From Puccinellia tenuiflora (taxonomy: Eukaryota > Streptophyta > Magnoliopsida > Poales > Poaceae), in the NCBI GenBank assembly GCA_012064385.1, contig QRDG01000065.1, positions 851,376 through 915,375 on the forward strand: 64,000 nucleotides of DNA. Reading direction: 5' to 3'. Shown here one piece after another: positions 11,929 to 24,796 of the stretch. The first letter of the stretch is position 1; each line of letters starts with the position of its first letter. The translations under genes were made by a program, and so were the position numbers. The notes below the pieces were generated by a model, which saw nothing but the letters and a program-made list of their open reading frames with translations, was not told the DNA's origin and did no database searches.

Positions 11929-14900
11929 TGTGGCACCCCCCCTCTGACACATGTCGCCAGAGAGGCGGTCGCCCCGTGCGCCAGCCCAGGATATCTGGAC
12001 GCACGTTACGACAATGCAACATAGCGGAAATATCATTACACAATCAGGCACCAGAGGGCTACAAATGGTTTACATGGCCATCAAGGCCTGGAACTATCAT
12101 GGCCAAGTATGGCACGGGACAGAGTTCAACGGGCAGCGGAAGACAAAGATACGGCAACGGCTTGGTGCGGCTCCAATCCACAGGCATCTGGCTGGGCTAC
12201 TGATCCTAGCACGCTCCTGCTCGATCTCCTTGCTATGGTAGGAGATGAATCCTCTCAAGGTCTGGCCACATGAAAGCCAGTCTGAGTACACTGACGTACT
12301 CGCAAGAAAATAACCACGAGACATGAACAGTCAAGCAATCAGGCAACAAGTAACTAGCGACAGAAAATAATCTAAACATGGCAAGTGACTACTTACGGCA
12401 GTCCAAGTGGGTAGCAACATGGCATCATAATAAAAATATGGTATAAGCAAACAATGGGAGTACCACCAGTACAGAGTCCAAGCCAGGTGAGGTTGGATCA
12501 TGTACCGGGGGTCACACAAAGAGCTTACCTGTGACGAATAACGGGTATACCAGTTGGTACCAAGTAACACAATAAATCATATTACCACTGCTAGGCTTAC
12601 TGGCCTCTAGCCTCACGAGGCTAATCTCATCTGACACCACTGCTAGGCCCACTGGACTTATCACAAATTCCTTATCTCGAGTAACGTTCCCTGCACCATC
12701 TTATTGTTTATTAAGTGAGGTCAGGTCGTTGATCAATTCTTTCAAACAGATCTTAGGTTTAACCTCCGGACACGACAAAGACACACAGTGTGACTGACAC
12801 TGAACTGTTGTTCCATATCCCAGGAACGGGGCTAGCTGGCTAGGTTGATGCTCTCGAGAGTTTGCTTTACCACCTATCAGAATGCACTCCACTCAGCCGA
12901 CACCTCAGGTTCATCACGCCCAAAGCCGTACCAAGCAAATTACATTCTCGTGACGGTCCACTTGCTAAGACACCCTCCTGCCCCACCCTATACGCATGGT
13001 ACAACGGGCAAGTGAGTCCGGCACATCCCCCGGCGCTACCGGGTATGCCTAGCTCCGGACTCCTTATCGCAGTCGAACCCGTGCCTGTCGACCCCTCCCC
13101 TCGGACAGCACAACCGAACGACTGCGCCCAACGGATGGCACAAAAGGGGCTCAACAACCTACTAGGTCACGGTTTCCATGGGACAACGGTGGTATCGCGT
13201 TCAAGGGTTCAGATTAGTGGCACTATGAATAGACCTTATCGTTGTTTGGAGGGGTGTTTCATTTAATCAAGTTTCACCTTTCACATGTCCACGCAACAAA
13301 GGGTTAGTCCAACACAACAATCACAATAACATAATAATATACCATCAAACGACAAAACATTAGCAACACAATATTTCAAGCAGTAAATAGTTTGCATCAA
13401 CCGGGCGACTGTGGTGGAGATGCCTCCGGCCGGTGCCAGCCTCAGGTCGATAAAAGAAATAAAACAATACAGTCAACCGGGCGACTGTGGCGGAGATGCC
13501 TCCGGCCGGTGCCAGCCTCAGGTTGACAAAGAAAATAAAACAAAACATTTGGTTAGCGTCAACCAGGTGACTATCGTGGCGATTCCGCCAACAAGCGCCA
13601 TCACAGATCAACTAGTTGGTTAGCGTCGACCGGGTGACTATCGTGGTGATTCCGCCAACAAGCGCCATCACAGATCGACTACAGATTATAACATAGTGTT
13701 TCAAACAGGTGACTGTGGCGGTTCCTCCAGCCGGTGTCATCATGGATCAAATACAAAGTTGGTGAGGCATGTAGCCTCCAAACAATGAACCGAAAAGCAT
13801 TCATAAGACAGAAAGCATCCATTCCACTCGAGGGTTATCTCGACGTGGTGTCAGCAATCTTGGCAAAAAGAACCAAATGAAAAGTCAGCTCCCAAGCGTC
13901 GCAGTCCGGGTGGTCTACGCCAACCATATTTGACGGAGGGACAAGAGGCAAATAACTCTTTTGGCAAATGCCCCCAACTCCGAGGATCATAAGACGACAT
14001 TCGTCCGTCCCTCACCTCGGCGAAGAAGAAGAAGCAAACAATCAACGCATGTTTTTGTTATTTAGTTGTCAAAGCCACGCAAGTGCGAGGCGCACAGATA
14101 ATTCATACATCAATCTAATGCATACATGGAAGAAGTACAAAACAAGGCAACAATAACAGACCGACATAATATAAATACTAAACGCAGACAAATATAAACA
14201 CTTGGCATGAACATAAGTGAATAACAAACAACTTTGCGGGACTGCTCATAGCAAGGGGTTGGCTTGCCTTCGACGATCGACGCCATTTGGCTTGGAGGTC
14301 ACGGGCACGTCGCGGGATAGGGTTTTGATTCGCCGGTACCGCGGGAAAACACCTACGCATGTGCATAAGGGTGCTGAGCATCTAAGCATTTTACAAAAAT
14401 ACAAGATCTATACCACTGGATAGAGCTCTTCAAACTGTGAATTTACAAATTTTAATCACCTCAAATGGAGCTACGGATCAAAAGTTACGGCTCGGTGAAG
14501 TTTAACTATCTGCTGCCTGCTCTGAAAAAAAAACAGAACGGGCCGCCTTCAGAATCGGGCCGGGCTGGTTGCGCAGTTCGCCGAAAATACGTCTTCAGTG
14601 CTGTGAAAGCGTAACACGCCCGATACGCTTCCACTTAACCCGACAGGTGGGGCCGGAACCCACATGTCGGCCTCTCCTCCTCCCTCCTCCTCTCTCCTCC
14701 CTCCTCCTCTCTCCTCCCTCCTCCTCCTCCCTACACCCGATAGCTCCCACACGGGAGACGCCCGGGCAAGCACGGCGCCGGCGATGGGGAGGCCGGGGGC
14801 GGCCACGCCGGGCCTTGCCACACCCGCAGGAGGGGCTAGGGACATCGGGGAACCGTGGGGTCACCGACACGGTCGATGCCGAGGCGGGCAAGGTGAGCGG

Positions 14901-16747
14901 CCAGGGCGGCGGCTCGGGTGGTCAGGGTGCCGGCCGCTGGGCACATGGGGGTGCCAGGCGACGGAGGAGATGGGCCCGCCATGCTACTCCGTGCCCGTGC
15001 ATGGTGGCGTCGGGTCTCGGGCGTCGAGGAACGTCACGGGCGACGGAGCGGGCTCCAAGCTCGGGCATGGCTGCCGAGCAAGGATAGCTCGTCCCCGCGC
15101 TCTTCTTCATCCTACACAGGGGGGGTGAGGTGCACGTGCAGGGGAGGTGTGCAGGCGGGTTGGCTCGGGTTGGGAGGTGGGGGACGGCTCGAGCTCGTGC
15201 TCGACATGGCCTCGGTGGCCACGGCCGAAGATTTGGTGGAGATTTTGTGGGGCTCTCCCTCTCGCGTTCTTGCACCGAAAGAGGAGGGCAGGGGAGAGGG
15301 AATGGAGTGGGGTGGCTAGGGTTCGCTCGGGGCTGCTTGGGGTGGCCTTATATAGGGGGAGAGGGGGAGAATTAGGTGGTGGCCGGGCGGCCATTGATGG
15401 GTGACGGACACCGGTGCACCAGCTTCCCTCCAAGCCATGAAGGGGGAGGATAAGAACGGGGGGGATAAGGCAGTCGTGCTGGAGGCACAGTGGCACACGA
15501 GGTGGTACTGCTGCAAAGGATGAGGGCAGGGGCTGCGGTTTGCACAGGGTCATGCCGACACCGGCATGCCCAGAGCGCGACGCGAGCGGCGTCGTCACGT
15601 TCCCGATGATCTAGGGCACCAAAAAGGACAAGGCTTCGCCACTGGGTTGCACTACTGCAACAAACAAGATCTAGAAGGCCAAACACGAAGTTATGATAAA
15701 ATGCCAATGAAAAGTTTTGAAAAAAGCAAATGCACTCAAGGTGTTCGATGGAAAGAAACTGAACTTCCACTATGCTAAAGGAACTGGGATTTTTACTGGT
15801 GATGTTGTGCTGGCATATGAGCAATGTGGTCAAGTTCCAGCCAAATTGGAGAGGGTCTCATGTGTAAATATTTTTGGGTTTCGAAAATGGCCGAAGGTGC
15901 TCGATGAAACGACCAAGGCTTTACACACCTCATAAAAATCCCCAAAATTCACAGTAGGCCAGGATAGGTGTGTGCAATATGTCTGTGAAGTTTCAGCCTA
16001 TTTGGATACATGTAGGTTGGTCAAATAAATTGGTGTCCGAAAATGCCCTAATGGCATGGGCATGCCAAATGCACTTCCTCAAATGATCTTGATCTGATAT
16101 TGGGGATGTGGGGTTGTGTAAGGGATCTCGTCAACTTGGCAAAATGGCAATGCCAAATGATTTTTTGTAGCTAGGGGTTGCTTTGGAAACTGCAATTAAG
16201 CATAAAAAGGGCATTACAAAGGGAGTACATCAAATATTGCTCAAATGAGGTTGGGCCAATGGAGTGAAATGTTCAAGAGGTCAAATCATGCACCTCACCA
16301 AAATTTCAGAATTTTCTGGATGAGTGGAAGGTGTCCAGATAATTTTTGGATTGGAAATGGCATAACAGGAAATATGAATAAACTCGAAATTATTGCATGG
16401 GACTATGAAGTATTCTGCCATGGGAGTGATGTATCTGTATGAGGGAACCATATGGTATCTTGGTGGAATTTATTTCCAGGTACACTTGTGGTGGTGTCTT
16501 TGGTGGGATAGTCGAGAGGGCTTTTGGAAATCTCCGGAACGGACCAACGTTTGACCGGCAAAACAATGGCATGGAAATATGGTGGAGGTTGACAAGGATC
16601 GGGAATTGCTGGGAAATTTCCAAGAGAGCGAAACCAAAGTCAAGCCAAGGACCATCTGGTTCAAGGAAAACATTTTGAAAGTAGAAAAAGTTTTTCAGGT
16701 GTGGGAAAACACCACTAAAACTAGGGACGGAATTTTGGGGTGTTACA
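11929..16747 (-). mobile_element. Large solo LTR of a long-LTR (Gypsy/LARD-type) retrotransposon
   Basis: On the minus strand the unit starts TGTAACACCCC (at 16747) and ends GGGTGCCACA (at 11929), the TG...CA pattern of an LTR. It is flanked by perfect 5-bp duplications GGAAT at 11924-11928 and 16748-16752. No primer-binding site, second LTR or gag-pol coding was found in its 4.8 kb, so it is best read as a single LTR left by recombination. It contains a tandem repeat (13397-13740) and a GC-rich stretch (about 14550-15600) with long but overlapping, composition-driven open frames. Confidence 0.75.
13397..13740. repeat. Degenerate tandem repeat inside the solo LTR
   Basis: Four to five imperfect copies of a unit around AACCGGGCGACTGTGG plus a following CCGGTGCCAGCCTCAG or CAAGCGCCATCACAG variant, spaced about 75-85 bp. 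The first two copies are nearly identical, the later ones diverged. Confidence 0.7.
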
Positions 16748-16765
16748 GGAATGGCACCGTAGTGC

Positions 16766-19700
16766 TGTAACATCCCGGGATTTTCCCTAAAATTAGATTT
16801 GTTTGTTTTTATTTTTGAATCATCATGACATCATGCATCATCGCATCGCATGTTTTTAAACGCGAAAACTATTTTTATTAAACCCTATTTATTTGTACTA
16901 AAATTGTCGAAAAAGTTTTACCGAGACGTTCGTCTCCGTTTTCTAAAATTATTTTGTCAAGATTATTTTGCAAAATAAATAGAAATGTTTTGAGTTAGAG
17001 AGAGAGTAGCCCAACCGGCCCAAGCCCACCTAACCTCCAAACCCTAGGGTTTCCCCCTGACTTTTTCCTTTCCTACCCCTGCCTCTTGCAGCCACCCTTC
17101 CCTCTTTTCTTTCTTTCGCAATCAGGCCCTTCCACCTTGCATCTAGGTGTTTTTCCCTTTTTTCGGTCACTGCACCCCTTTTCCCTCTCTCTTCTTATCC
17201 TCTTCCTCCTTCCTCCCTGACCCGCACCTGCCCCGACCATCCCCTTCTCTCCCTACTCTCTCCCGTGCGAGCCCCGCACCCAAGCCCCTGCCCCGCTCCA
17301 CTCCGGCTGCCCGATGCCTCCTCCTCTCCCTTGGCTCCTCTCCCCGCATGAGGTTGCATCGCCGCCCGTCGTCGTCCCGGCCTCCTCGCCCCTGCTCGAG
17401 CCCGCCATGGCCGCTCCCATCGCCCGCAAGCACGTCTCGCGCGCTTGCGCTCGGACCGCGCCGCCCCGTCTACCTCCGCCCGCCGTCCTCTGCCGCCGAA
17501 GTCCTCCTCTGGTCGCGGCCGACCACGACCTCGCCGCCTTGGCCTTCCTCTGCTACTCCCCGACCGCGCCCAGGTCCTCCCCGTGCACCACCTCTGCTCA
17601 TGCCGGCGTGCCTTGAGCCCTGGCGACGCGCGGCCCTCCTCCATCCCGACGCCCGAGCTCCCCCTCCCCTTTGCGTGTCGACAAGCATCTCCAGGAGCCC
17701 CGTGTCGTGCTGCTGCCCGGCCGTGCCCGATGTGTGTCATGCCTGATGGCTCCGTGCCTCCGTGGTGTGTCCCCGTCTTCGTACCCGACGTATTTTCTGT
17801 CGTGTACTCTCCGTGTCCGTCCCGTGGACGTCCTCCGTTGTCGTGCACCGGAACCCGCCAAGTTCTCCGCTTCGTTTGTGTTTTGTGTCGGCCGCCTTCG
17901 TGCGTGTCCGAGAAGACCGGTGTCCAAATCCCGACGCCGTGAAACCCGTCGACCCCGAAGCCGGAACGCCAAGGTCCGCCACGACAACGCGCCGATGTAC
18001 GACTACTTCCACGACGTCGACTACCTCGACTACTTTGACTCCGGACGGACGAGTGCTTCGACTACGGCGACTACTTCGACTACTTCCTCTACAATCCGAA
18101 GACGACGGTTTCGAACCCGAAGATCCCCGATCCGATGTGTGACCCCAACCCTATCCCTATATACCCTATATGCGTATCTTGTTAAATCATGCATAATTAA
18201 TTAACATCAAACCTTTATCCATTTAGTCGAACTAAATCACCTATCTTTAATTATGGGGTTTGTCCGGTGCCTCTATATTGTGCACCGATCCCATTTAAAA
18301 TGATTTGCCATGTGCTAGGGATAAAATTGGATCACCTTTAATTAGTCATGTATTCATGTCATCAACATGCCGCTTCTTTTGCCGTAGTGTAAGATGCATC
18401 TTTTCCGTTGCCCAGTTTTCGTTGCTTCTTCGCGGATAGGACGATGAGTTGATGTGAGCAACGACTTCTCTGCTACCTCTACCGGATTGCAGGCAAGTGA
18501 TACTCCCTTACTATCTTTGCTTATTTTCTGTCTCTTACTCCACCTATCTTTTGTTCCTTGATAGTCTTATGTTACGATGCTTGTGTCTCGATCCTATTTG
18601 CATGTTTACCTTGCAGCCTTGAAAAGCCACACCCCCACATCCTATTAACCTGTTGTTTGTCTACCTTGTTAGCCTTGCGAGTCGTAGTGCTCGCTTTGGT
18701 GCTTTGCTTGAGTCTTGTTATCTTTATCTAGTCTTGTTGTTAATATGATTGTCGGAGAACTGTCCCAGGAACTGGGGGTGTCTCCAAGGTATCGTGTAAG
18801 GGGCTGAACACGGAGTCAAACAGTCCACGACGTGCTTCGGCGACGGTGCTCGTCAGGCTCGCTGCGGACGACACTGCAGAGATTGACACAAGATCTTACC
18901 CAGGTTCAGGGCCCTCTTGTGGAGGTAAAACCCCTACGTCCTGCTTTGGTGTATTGCACTGCTTTGAGAGTTTACAGTACAAGGAGAGCTTGTCGAGCTC
19001 GAGGTGGCTAACAATGGCTACTTGCTGATCTTCAGATCTAGGGTTTTTTTTGGATAGGCTCCTAGACTCCAAAAACCGAACCTAATCAAGAAGTCGAACC
19101 CTTTGCTTGGGCGTGCTCCTCCCCCTTTTATAGGCGTCCTGGACCTCTTCTGCCCAAACATTTGGGCGGGAAGGGTTACCACATGGCGACGAAGGAGGAG
19201 GCATGGTGCACCGTAAAGGTGAAGTCCACCATAAAGGTAAAGCTCGTGGACGCGGTCCACGGCAGGGGAACGGCGTCACCAAAGCTGAAAAGGGGCACCG
19301 ACCAGCTGGACAGTGGGCTGGCGCTTGCCGAGGTGGGAGGTGACCCACGGTGACGTCGTCCTTGGAGCGTAGCTGCAGACGGTCCCCTTGTCACCAAAGA
19401 GGCAATACTCGTTGTCCGCTTTGCTTGGCTCCGCTTTGTTGACTGCTTTATTCATGGAAACGGCAACTGCGGCGTCGTCGTCATCGCGCGTAGGCACGCG
19501 CGTCACTCTGCACATGGCGCAGAGCCCATGTGCGCTCTGCCGCGGGGGCAGAGATGGCTTCACGAGGAAGGCGCTTCGCGAGACGAAAAGCCTCGCCAAG
19601 CCCTTCAGCTTGGTCCTTAGCAGAATTGCGGGCGGCGTCGGGGACGCCTTGTCGAGGAGCGATCCCTCGCCAAGGGAGAGAACTCTTGGCGAGGAGAAAA

Positions 19701-21202
19701 CCCTTCGCGAGGGGAGAAATCCTCGCGAAGCTCGCCAGGCTTGGAGAGCCTGGTCCTTAGTGAAAATCATCCGAAGAATCTTGTGGGCCCTGTCAGGCCG
19801 GCCCGTGGTACCCTGGTTTCCACTGTGCCGACAATGATAGCTAGGCTCAACTAAAATGATAATCTTTATTTTCTGTTGCGATGGGAATAATTAATAAAGA
19901 TAAGGCACGGAAGGCCAATCGTGGCGTTTTTTCTGCTAGTGTCGCCTAGGACCCGAGTTCTTTTCCGCTGATTCAAGACTGAGCGCACTAACCACATGTG
20001 GGAGTTTTATGGGGCTCCCCGCAACCTACTACCGGATCCTCAAACTTGTCCAGGAGCCACAACTTAGTTCGGGTGTTTCCATTTGCGCGCGTACGACGAT
20101 GTTGATAAGCAGGTAAGATGATGATGGTTACGTGGTTACTTTACGGTAGGGCTTGCGGACCGTGCGTTAGCGCATGTGGACGGAGGGTAGTCATATGAGT
20201 GTTCCTCCCGAAGCCGTTCACGCAATGGTTAGGCCCACCTCGGAGCTTCGGCCGAACTTTCAAGGTGGATTAGACCTAGCTAGATGGCTCCCTGGACTTG
20301 TTTGTAGAGAAGGGAAGTGTTGCGTCAAACTCTCCACCGGTACACCTCTAAGCAAGTGTTTTGATACGTGTGGGTTTATTGGTGCATCCCTGTAGGGTGA
20401 AATCTTTTCGAAAAGCCGTGTTCGCGGTTATGGACGACTTGGTGAAATGCGCTGGCTAAAAAGATCATAGACAATTTGCACCTAATGATTATAACTTGAC
20501 TTGTAAGATAGATTACATGAATAAATAACTCATAAAATTTGTCAACTGTGTGAGTGCCTTTGGGCTTGCTGCTCGTGGTTTAACCGGGTTGGTAAGGAAT
20601 CGGCTGGGTTATGTTTGGTGTTAGTATCGTTGGTTCCTTTTGCGCTCTCTTACCTTGTCTCTTTTAGACGAAAGTTGTAGCATGTCTCTATAAGTTGTTA
20701 GAGCTGCTTGCCACCGCTTCAATCGCTAACCCTCTTCCCCCGGAATTACAGCTTTGATATCTTGTGAGTATTAATTACCAGTACTGTTTATAGTACTGAC
20801 CCCTTCAGGGCTGCTATTCCAATGCAGCCGACAGGTTTGAAGTCTGACGACGTTAGCTTGGGAATCCCTCCGGCTTGGCCTGGGCAGGGATATGGTGCCT
20901 TCGTTTATCTTCGGGACTCTTAGTCCACATTTGTATTCTTATCCGTAACCGGATACTACTTCGCTTCCGTTGTTATTTGGATCTTTGTGTTGTATCTCTT
21001 TTTCTTGACTCGGTGAGTCGTTGTTGTATATGTTCTTGTGTGGGTTTCGTCGAGAACTGTTGTAATGATCATCACAATTCCACCCGCATAACGTGTGTGT
21101 TGCGACATGCACGTTATGCCTGGTGGGCGTCCTAGGATCGTTATTATGCGGATTTGGCAGGAATGCTCAAATCTACATAGTACCGATCCGGGGGGCGTTA
21201 CA
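16766..21202 (+). repeat. 5' LTR (with nested insertion)
   Basis: Starts TGTAACATCCCGG and ends GGCGTTACA. Without the nested insertion and its duplicated site it is about 3.35 kb. It contains a GC-rich block at about 17200-18140 with CGACTACTTCGACTAC-type repeats, and a TATA-like CCTATATACCC near 18155. It aligns by eye along its length with 21643-24796 with scattered substitutions. Confidence 0.9.
18750..19833. mobile_element. Solo LTR (or small TG...CA element) nested in the 5' LTR
   Basis: The 1084-bp insert starts TGTCGGAGAACTG and ends GTGCCGACA. Perfect 5-bp duplications ATGAT flank it (18745-18749 and 19834-19838). The 3' LTR shows the empty site, reading straight through AATATGATAGCTAGG. 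TG...CA ends and a 5-bp duplication point to a solo LTR. It has repeated CTTCGCGAG/CTTGGCGAG motifs at about 19560-19740. No coding was recognised. Confidence 0.8.
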
Positions 21203-21642
21203 AAGTGGTATCAGAGCCATGGTTCTTCGATACCCCACGGGTCCGCTCTGCCTGTAGAATACCCTAGGTAATTTTCATTGTTGTAGAGTGTCTAAACTAT
21301 TTTACTAAAAGTTATTTGAAAATATCTCATTAGGACTCTTGTTTACTCCTTAGCTCTATTTTATTTCCTCTCTTACCTCTCTGTGTTTTGGATCTTCTAT
21401 CTTATCTATCTTCCGGTTATAGCATCTTCGTGGGTGGACGATCCCTTGCCTTTTACCTAATAGGTTCAATCTTCAACACGATCTCAAAGGATGGACATCA
21501 CCATCGGTGTGAGCAAGAGCTTCTTGTTAGTTGTGTCGAGAAGAACAACATGGCGCAAGAAGATTTGATAGTTTGCCTTGCTCTTCTTCTCCCCGGCGGT
21601 AGCGTGGATCTCGGGGCGAGATCCCTTGTTAGTGGTGTCGGT
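21203..21642 (+). other. Retrotransposon interior with primer-binding site
   Basis: Holds TGGTATCAGAGCC at 21206-21218, complementary to the 3' end of initiator Met-tRNA. The rest has an open frame of 105 codons (21388-21705) running into the 3' LTR that matches no gag or pol motif I know. Confidence 0.8.
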
Positions 21643-24600
21643 TGTAACATCCCGGGGTTTTCCCCAAAATTAGATTTGTTTGTTTTTCAGTTTGCATCAT
21701 CATGACATCATGCATCATCGCATCGCATGTTTTTGACCGCGAAAATATTTTTATTAAACCCTATTTTATTTTTGCTAAAATTGTCAGAAAAGTTTTACCG
21801 AGACGTTCATCTCCGTTTTCTAAAATTATTTTGCCAAAATTGTTTTGCAACACAAATAAAAATGTTTTGAGTTAGAGAGAGAGTAGCCCAACCGGCCCAA
21901 GCCCACCTAACCTCCAAACCCTAGGGTTTCCCCCTGGATTTTTTCCTTTCCTACCCCTGCCTCTTGCAGCCACCCTTCCCTCTTTTCTTTCTTTCGCAAT
22001 CAGGCCCTTCCACCTTGCATCTAGGTGCTTTTCCCTTTTTTAGGTCCCTGGACCCCTTTTCCCTCTCTCTTCTTATCCTCTTCTTCCTCCCTGACCCGAC
22101 CATCCCCTTCTCTCCATGCTCTCTCCCGTGCGAGCCCCACGCCCGAGCCCCTGCCCCGCTCCACTTTGGCCACCGGCGCCGCCTCCTCCCCCTTGGCTCC
22201 TCTCCCCGCACGAGGTCGCGTCACCGCCCGTCGTCGTCCCGGCCTCCTCGGCCCCACGCCTCCTCTCCCCTACTCGAGCTCGCCATGGCCGCTCCTCGTC
22301 GCCCACAAGCACGCCTCGCGCTCTTGCGCCCGGACCGCGCCGCCCCGTCTACCTCCGCCCTCCGTCCTCTGCCACCGACGTCCTCCTCTCATCGCGGCCG
22401 ACCCCGACCTCGCCGCCTTGGCCTTCCTCTGCTCCTCCTCGGGCTCGCCCAGCTCCTCCCCGTGTGCCACCTCTGCTCATGCCGACATGCCTCGAGCCCT
22501 GGCGACACGCGGCCCTCCTCCATCCTGACGCCCGAGCTCCCCCTCCGCTTTGCATGTCAACAAGCATCTCCAGGAGCCCCGTGTCGTGCTGCTGCCCGGC
22601 CGTGCCCGCTTGGTGTCATGCCCGACGGCTCCGTGCCTCCGTCGTGTGTCCCCGTCTCCGTACCCGATGTGTTTCCCGTCGTGTACTCTCCTTGGCCATC
22701 CCGTGGACGTCCTCCGTTGACGTGCACCGGAACCCACCAAGTTCTCCGCTTCGTTTGTGTTTTGTGTCGGCCGCCTTCGTGCGTGTCCAAGAAGACTGGT
22801 GTCCGAACCCCGACGCCGTGAAACCCGTCGACCTCGAAGCCGGAACGCCAAGGTCCGCCACGACGATGCGCCGATGTACGACTACTTCCACGACGTCGAC
22901 TACCTCGACTACTTCGACTCCGGACGGACGAGTACTTCGACTACGGCGACTACTTCGACTACTTCCTCTACAATCCGAAGACGACGGTTTCGAACCCGAA
23001 GATCCCCGATCCGATGTGTGACCCCAACCCTATCCCTATATACCCTATATGAGTATCTTGTTAAATCATGCATAATTAATTAACATCAAACCTTTATCCA
23101 TTTAGTCGAACTAAATCACCTATCTTTAATTATGGGGTATGTCCGGTGCCTCTATATTGTGCACCGATCTCATTTAAAATGATTTGCCATGTGTTAGGGA
23201 TAAAAATTGGGTCACCTTTAATTTTTCATGCATTCATGTCATCAACATGCCGCTTCTTTTGCCGTAGTGTAAGATGCATCTTTTCCGTTGCCCAGTGTTC
23301 GTTGCTTCTTCGTGGATAGGACGATGAGTTGATATGAGCAACGACTTTTCTGCTACCTCTACCGGATTGCAGGCAAGTGATACTCCCTTGCTATCTTTGC
23401 TTGTTTTCTGTCTCTTACTCCACCTATCTTTTGTTCCTTGATAGCCTTATGTTACGATGCTTGTGTCTCGATCCTATTTGCATGTTTACCATGCAGCCTT
23501 GAAAAGCCACACCCCCACATCCTATTAACCTGTTGTATGTTTACCTTGTTAGCCTTGCGAGTCGTAGTGCTTGCTTAGGTGCTTTGCTCGAGTCTTGTTA
23601 TCTTTATCTAGTCTTGTTGTTAATATGATAGCTAGGCTCAACTAAAATGGTAATCTTTATTCTCTGTTGCAATGGGAATTATTAATAAAGATAAGGCACC
23701 GGCGGAAGGCCAATCGTTGCGTTTTGTTCTGCTAGTGTCGCCTAGGACCCGAGTTCTTTTCCGCTGATCCAAGACTGAGCGCACTAACCATATGTGTGAG
23801 TTTTATGGGGCTCCCCGCAACCTACTACCGGATCCTCAAACTTTTCGAGGAGCCACAACTTAGTTCGGGTGTTTACATTTGCACGCGTACGACGATGTTG
23901 ATGAGCAGGTAAGATGATGATGATTATGTGGTTACTTTACGGCAGGGCTTGCGGATCGTGCGTTAATCTCATATGGACGGAGGGCAATCGTATGAGTGTT
24001 CCTTCCGAAGCCGTTCACGCAATGGTTAGGCCCACCTCGGAGCTTCGGCCGGACTTTCAAGGTGGATCAGACCTAGCTAGGTGGCTCTCTGGACTTGTTT
24101 ATAGAGAAGGGAAGTGTTGCGTCGAACGCTCCACCGGTACACCTCTAAGCGAGTGTTTCGATGTGTGTGGGTTCATTGGTGCATCTCTGCATGGTGAAAT
24201 CTTTTCGAAAAGCCGTGTCCGCGGTTATGGACGACTTGCTGAAATGCGCTGGCTAAAAAGATCATAGAGAACTTGCACCTAATGATTATAACTTGACTAG
24301 TAAGATAGATTACATGAATAAATAACTCATAAAATTTGTCAACTGTGTGAGTGCCTTTGGGCTTGCTGCTCGTGGTTTAACCGGGCTGGTAAGGAATCGG
24401 CTGGGTTATGTTTGGTGTTAGTATAGTTGGATCCTTTTGCGCTCGCCTACCTTGTCTATTTTAGACGAAAGTTGTAGCGTGTCTCTATAAGTTGTTAGAG
24501 CTGCTTGTCGCCGCTTCAATCGCTAACCCTCTTCCCCCGGAATTCCAGCTTTGATATCTTGTGTTGTATCTCTTGTTCTTGACTCGGTGAGTCGTTGTTG

Positions 24601-24796
24601 TATATGTTCTTTTGTGTGTTCGTCGAGAACTGTTGTAATGATCATCATAATGATCATCACAGTTCCACCCGCATAACGTGTGTGTTGCGACGTGCACGTT
24701 ATGCCTGGTGGGCATCCTAGGATTGTTATTATGCGGATTTGACGGGAACGCTCAAATCGACATAGTACCGATCCGGGGGGGGGGGGGGGCGTTACA
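21643..24796 (+). repeat. 3' LTR
   Basis: Starts TGTAACATCCCGG and ends in an expanded G run (24775-24789) then CGTTACA. Compared with the 5' LTR it lacks about 223 bp (equivalent to 20767-20989), with TTGTG microhomology at the deletion ends, and shows the unoccupied site of the 1.1-kb nested insertion. The GC-rich block at about 22100-23020 gives overlapping open frames of up to 301 codons. Confidence 0.9.

Larger units (their letters stand above)
16766..24796 (+). mobile_element. Non-autonomous LTR retrotransposon with 440-bp interior
   Basis: Two LTRs start TGTAACATCCCGG and end GGGCGTTACA, at 16766-21202 and 21643-24796. Perfect 5-bp duplications AGTGC flank the whole (16761-16765 and 24797-24801). 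A primer-binding site for initiator Met-tRNA, TGGTATCAGAGCC, lies at 21206-21218 just after the 5' LTR, which sets the + orientation. The interior (21203-21642) has no gag or pol and no clear polypurine tract before the 3' LTR, so the element cannot move on its own and may have lost its 3' interior. The 5' LTR carries a nested 1.1-kb insertion. The 3' LTR has lost about 220 bp. Confidence 0.9.

Noticed and set aside
14569..15598. Several 100- to 172-codon frames on both strands in the solo LTR
   Set aside because: GC-rich, repetitive (CTCCTCC) sequence with overlapping frames and no protein motif.
17147..18204. Proline/arginine-rich frames of up to 217 codons in the 5' LTR
   Set aside because: Frames are open on both strands and differ from the 3' LTR frames by shifts; explained by base composition. 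Kept only as a repeat observation.
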